A DNA stretch of 64,000 bases from Ramlibacter rhizophilus (GTDB taxonomy: Bacteria > Pseudomonadota > Gammaproteobacteria > Burkholderiales > Burkholderiaceae_C), in assembly GCF_004681965.1 (NCBI RefSeq), contig NZ_SMLL01000004.1:124001-188000 (forward strand), in the 5' to 3' direction. The position numbers and the translations under genes were made by a program. A model generated the notes under the pieces. The model ran no database searches and was not told the DNA's origin. It saw only the letters and a list, made by a program, of their open reading frames with translations. Positions 63,986 to 64,000 of the stretch are shown piece by piece. The first letter of the stretch is position 1. Each line of letters begins with the position of its first letter.

Positions 63986-64000
63986 TGGCCGACCCCAACA
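63985..64000 (+). CDS. tatC: tatC, 5' end only
   Basis: ATG overlapping the tatB stop (TGATG) begins a frame reading MADPN before the window ends. Identification is by the conserved tatABC order, not by sequence. Confidence 0.6.

Overview
The window is a 64-kb chromosomal stretch of a GC-rich betaproteobacterium, most probably Burkholderiales, family Comamonadaceae (Ramlibacter/Variovorax/Hydrogenophaga-like). This is inferred from strong G/C third-position bias, many TAGAAT/TACAAT-type -10 boxes close to start codons, and gene orders I associate with that order: pilMNOPQ-aroK-aroB-dgt-gltB-gltD, mlaFEDACB-ABC exporter-ibaG-murA-hisGDCBHAFIE-hinT-tatABC, and CcsB/ResB (system II) cytochrome maturation. 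No rRNA, tRNA, prophage or CRISPR array was seen. No gap without a gene exceeds 300 bases.

Layout. 1-4.1 kb: an MFS transporter and a DUF6279-type lipoprotein (minus), glmU (plus) and an Lrp/AsnC regulator (minus) divergent from glmS (4.2-6.1 kb). glmU and glmS together supply UDP-GlcNAc. 6.3-13.1 kb is the most accessory part: a small basic protein, a phasin-like protein, a multidomain LigD, a glycine-zipper/DUF2383 protein with an almost perfect 216-bp tandem duplication, and two unrecognised translationally linked genes. 13.1-17.8 kb: metK, two tandem LpxL-like acyltransferases, an epoxide-hydrolase-type hydrolase and engB. 17.9-23.9 kb: cytochrome c4, ResB, CcsB, MsrP, MsrQ. 23.9-28.2 kb: lysA with a small LptM-type lipoprotein, cyaY and the penicillin-binding protein gene mrcA.

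28.4-33.5 kb is the type IV pilus alignment/secretin operon pilMNOPQ, followed by an AT-richer gene for a Big_1 (bacterial Ig-like) lipoprotein with two EF-hand-like loops, then aroK, aroB, dgt, a second MFS carrier, a DUF1415 protein and a methyltransferase. A RAYT-like transposase that has lost its HUH motif, with two short terminal-type tags, sits directly upstream of the gltB promoter, and a REP-like element separates gltB from gltD. 48.5-54.4 kb: the Mla retrograde phospholipid transport operon (F, E, D, A, C, B), an ABC-2 exporter pair and ibaG. 54.4-62.4 kb: murA and a complete nine-gene his operon with a short-form HisG. 62.4-64 kb: a DUF4870-like membrane protein, hinT, tatA, tatB and the first codons of tatC, cut by the window end.

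Most of the window is conserved housekeeping sequence. The points most worth a second look are the 6.3-13.1 kb stress-like cluster with its repeat protein, the Big_1 lipoprotein in the pilus locus, the domesticated-looking RAYT beside gltBD, the operator-like palindromes between the Lrp regulator and glmS, and several very tight divergent or antisense gene arrangements. I did not find a convincing new multi-gene system.
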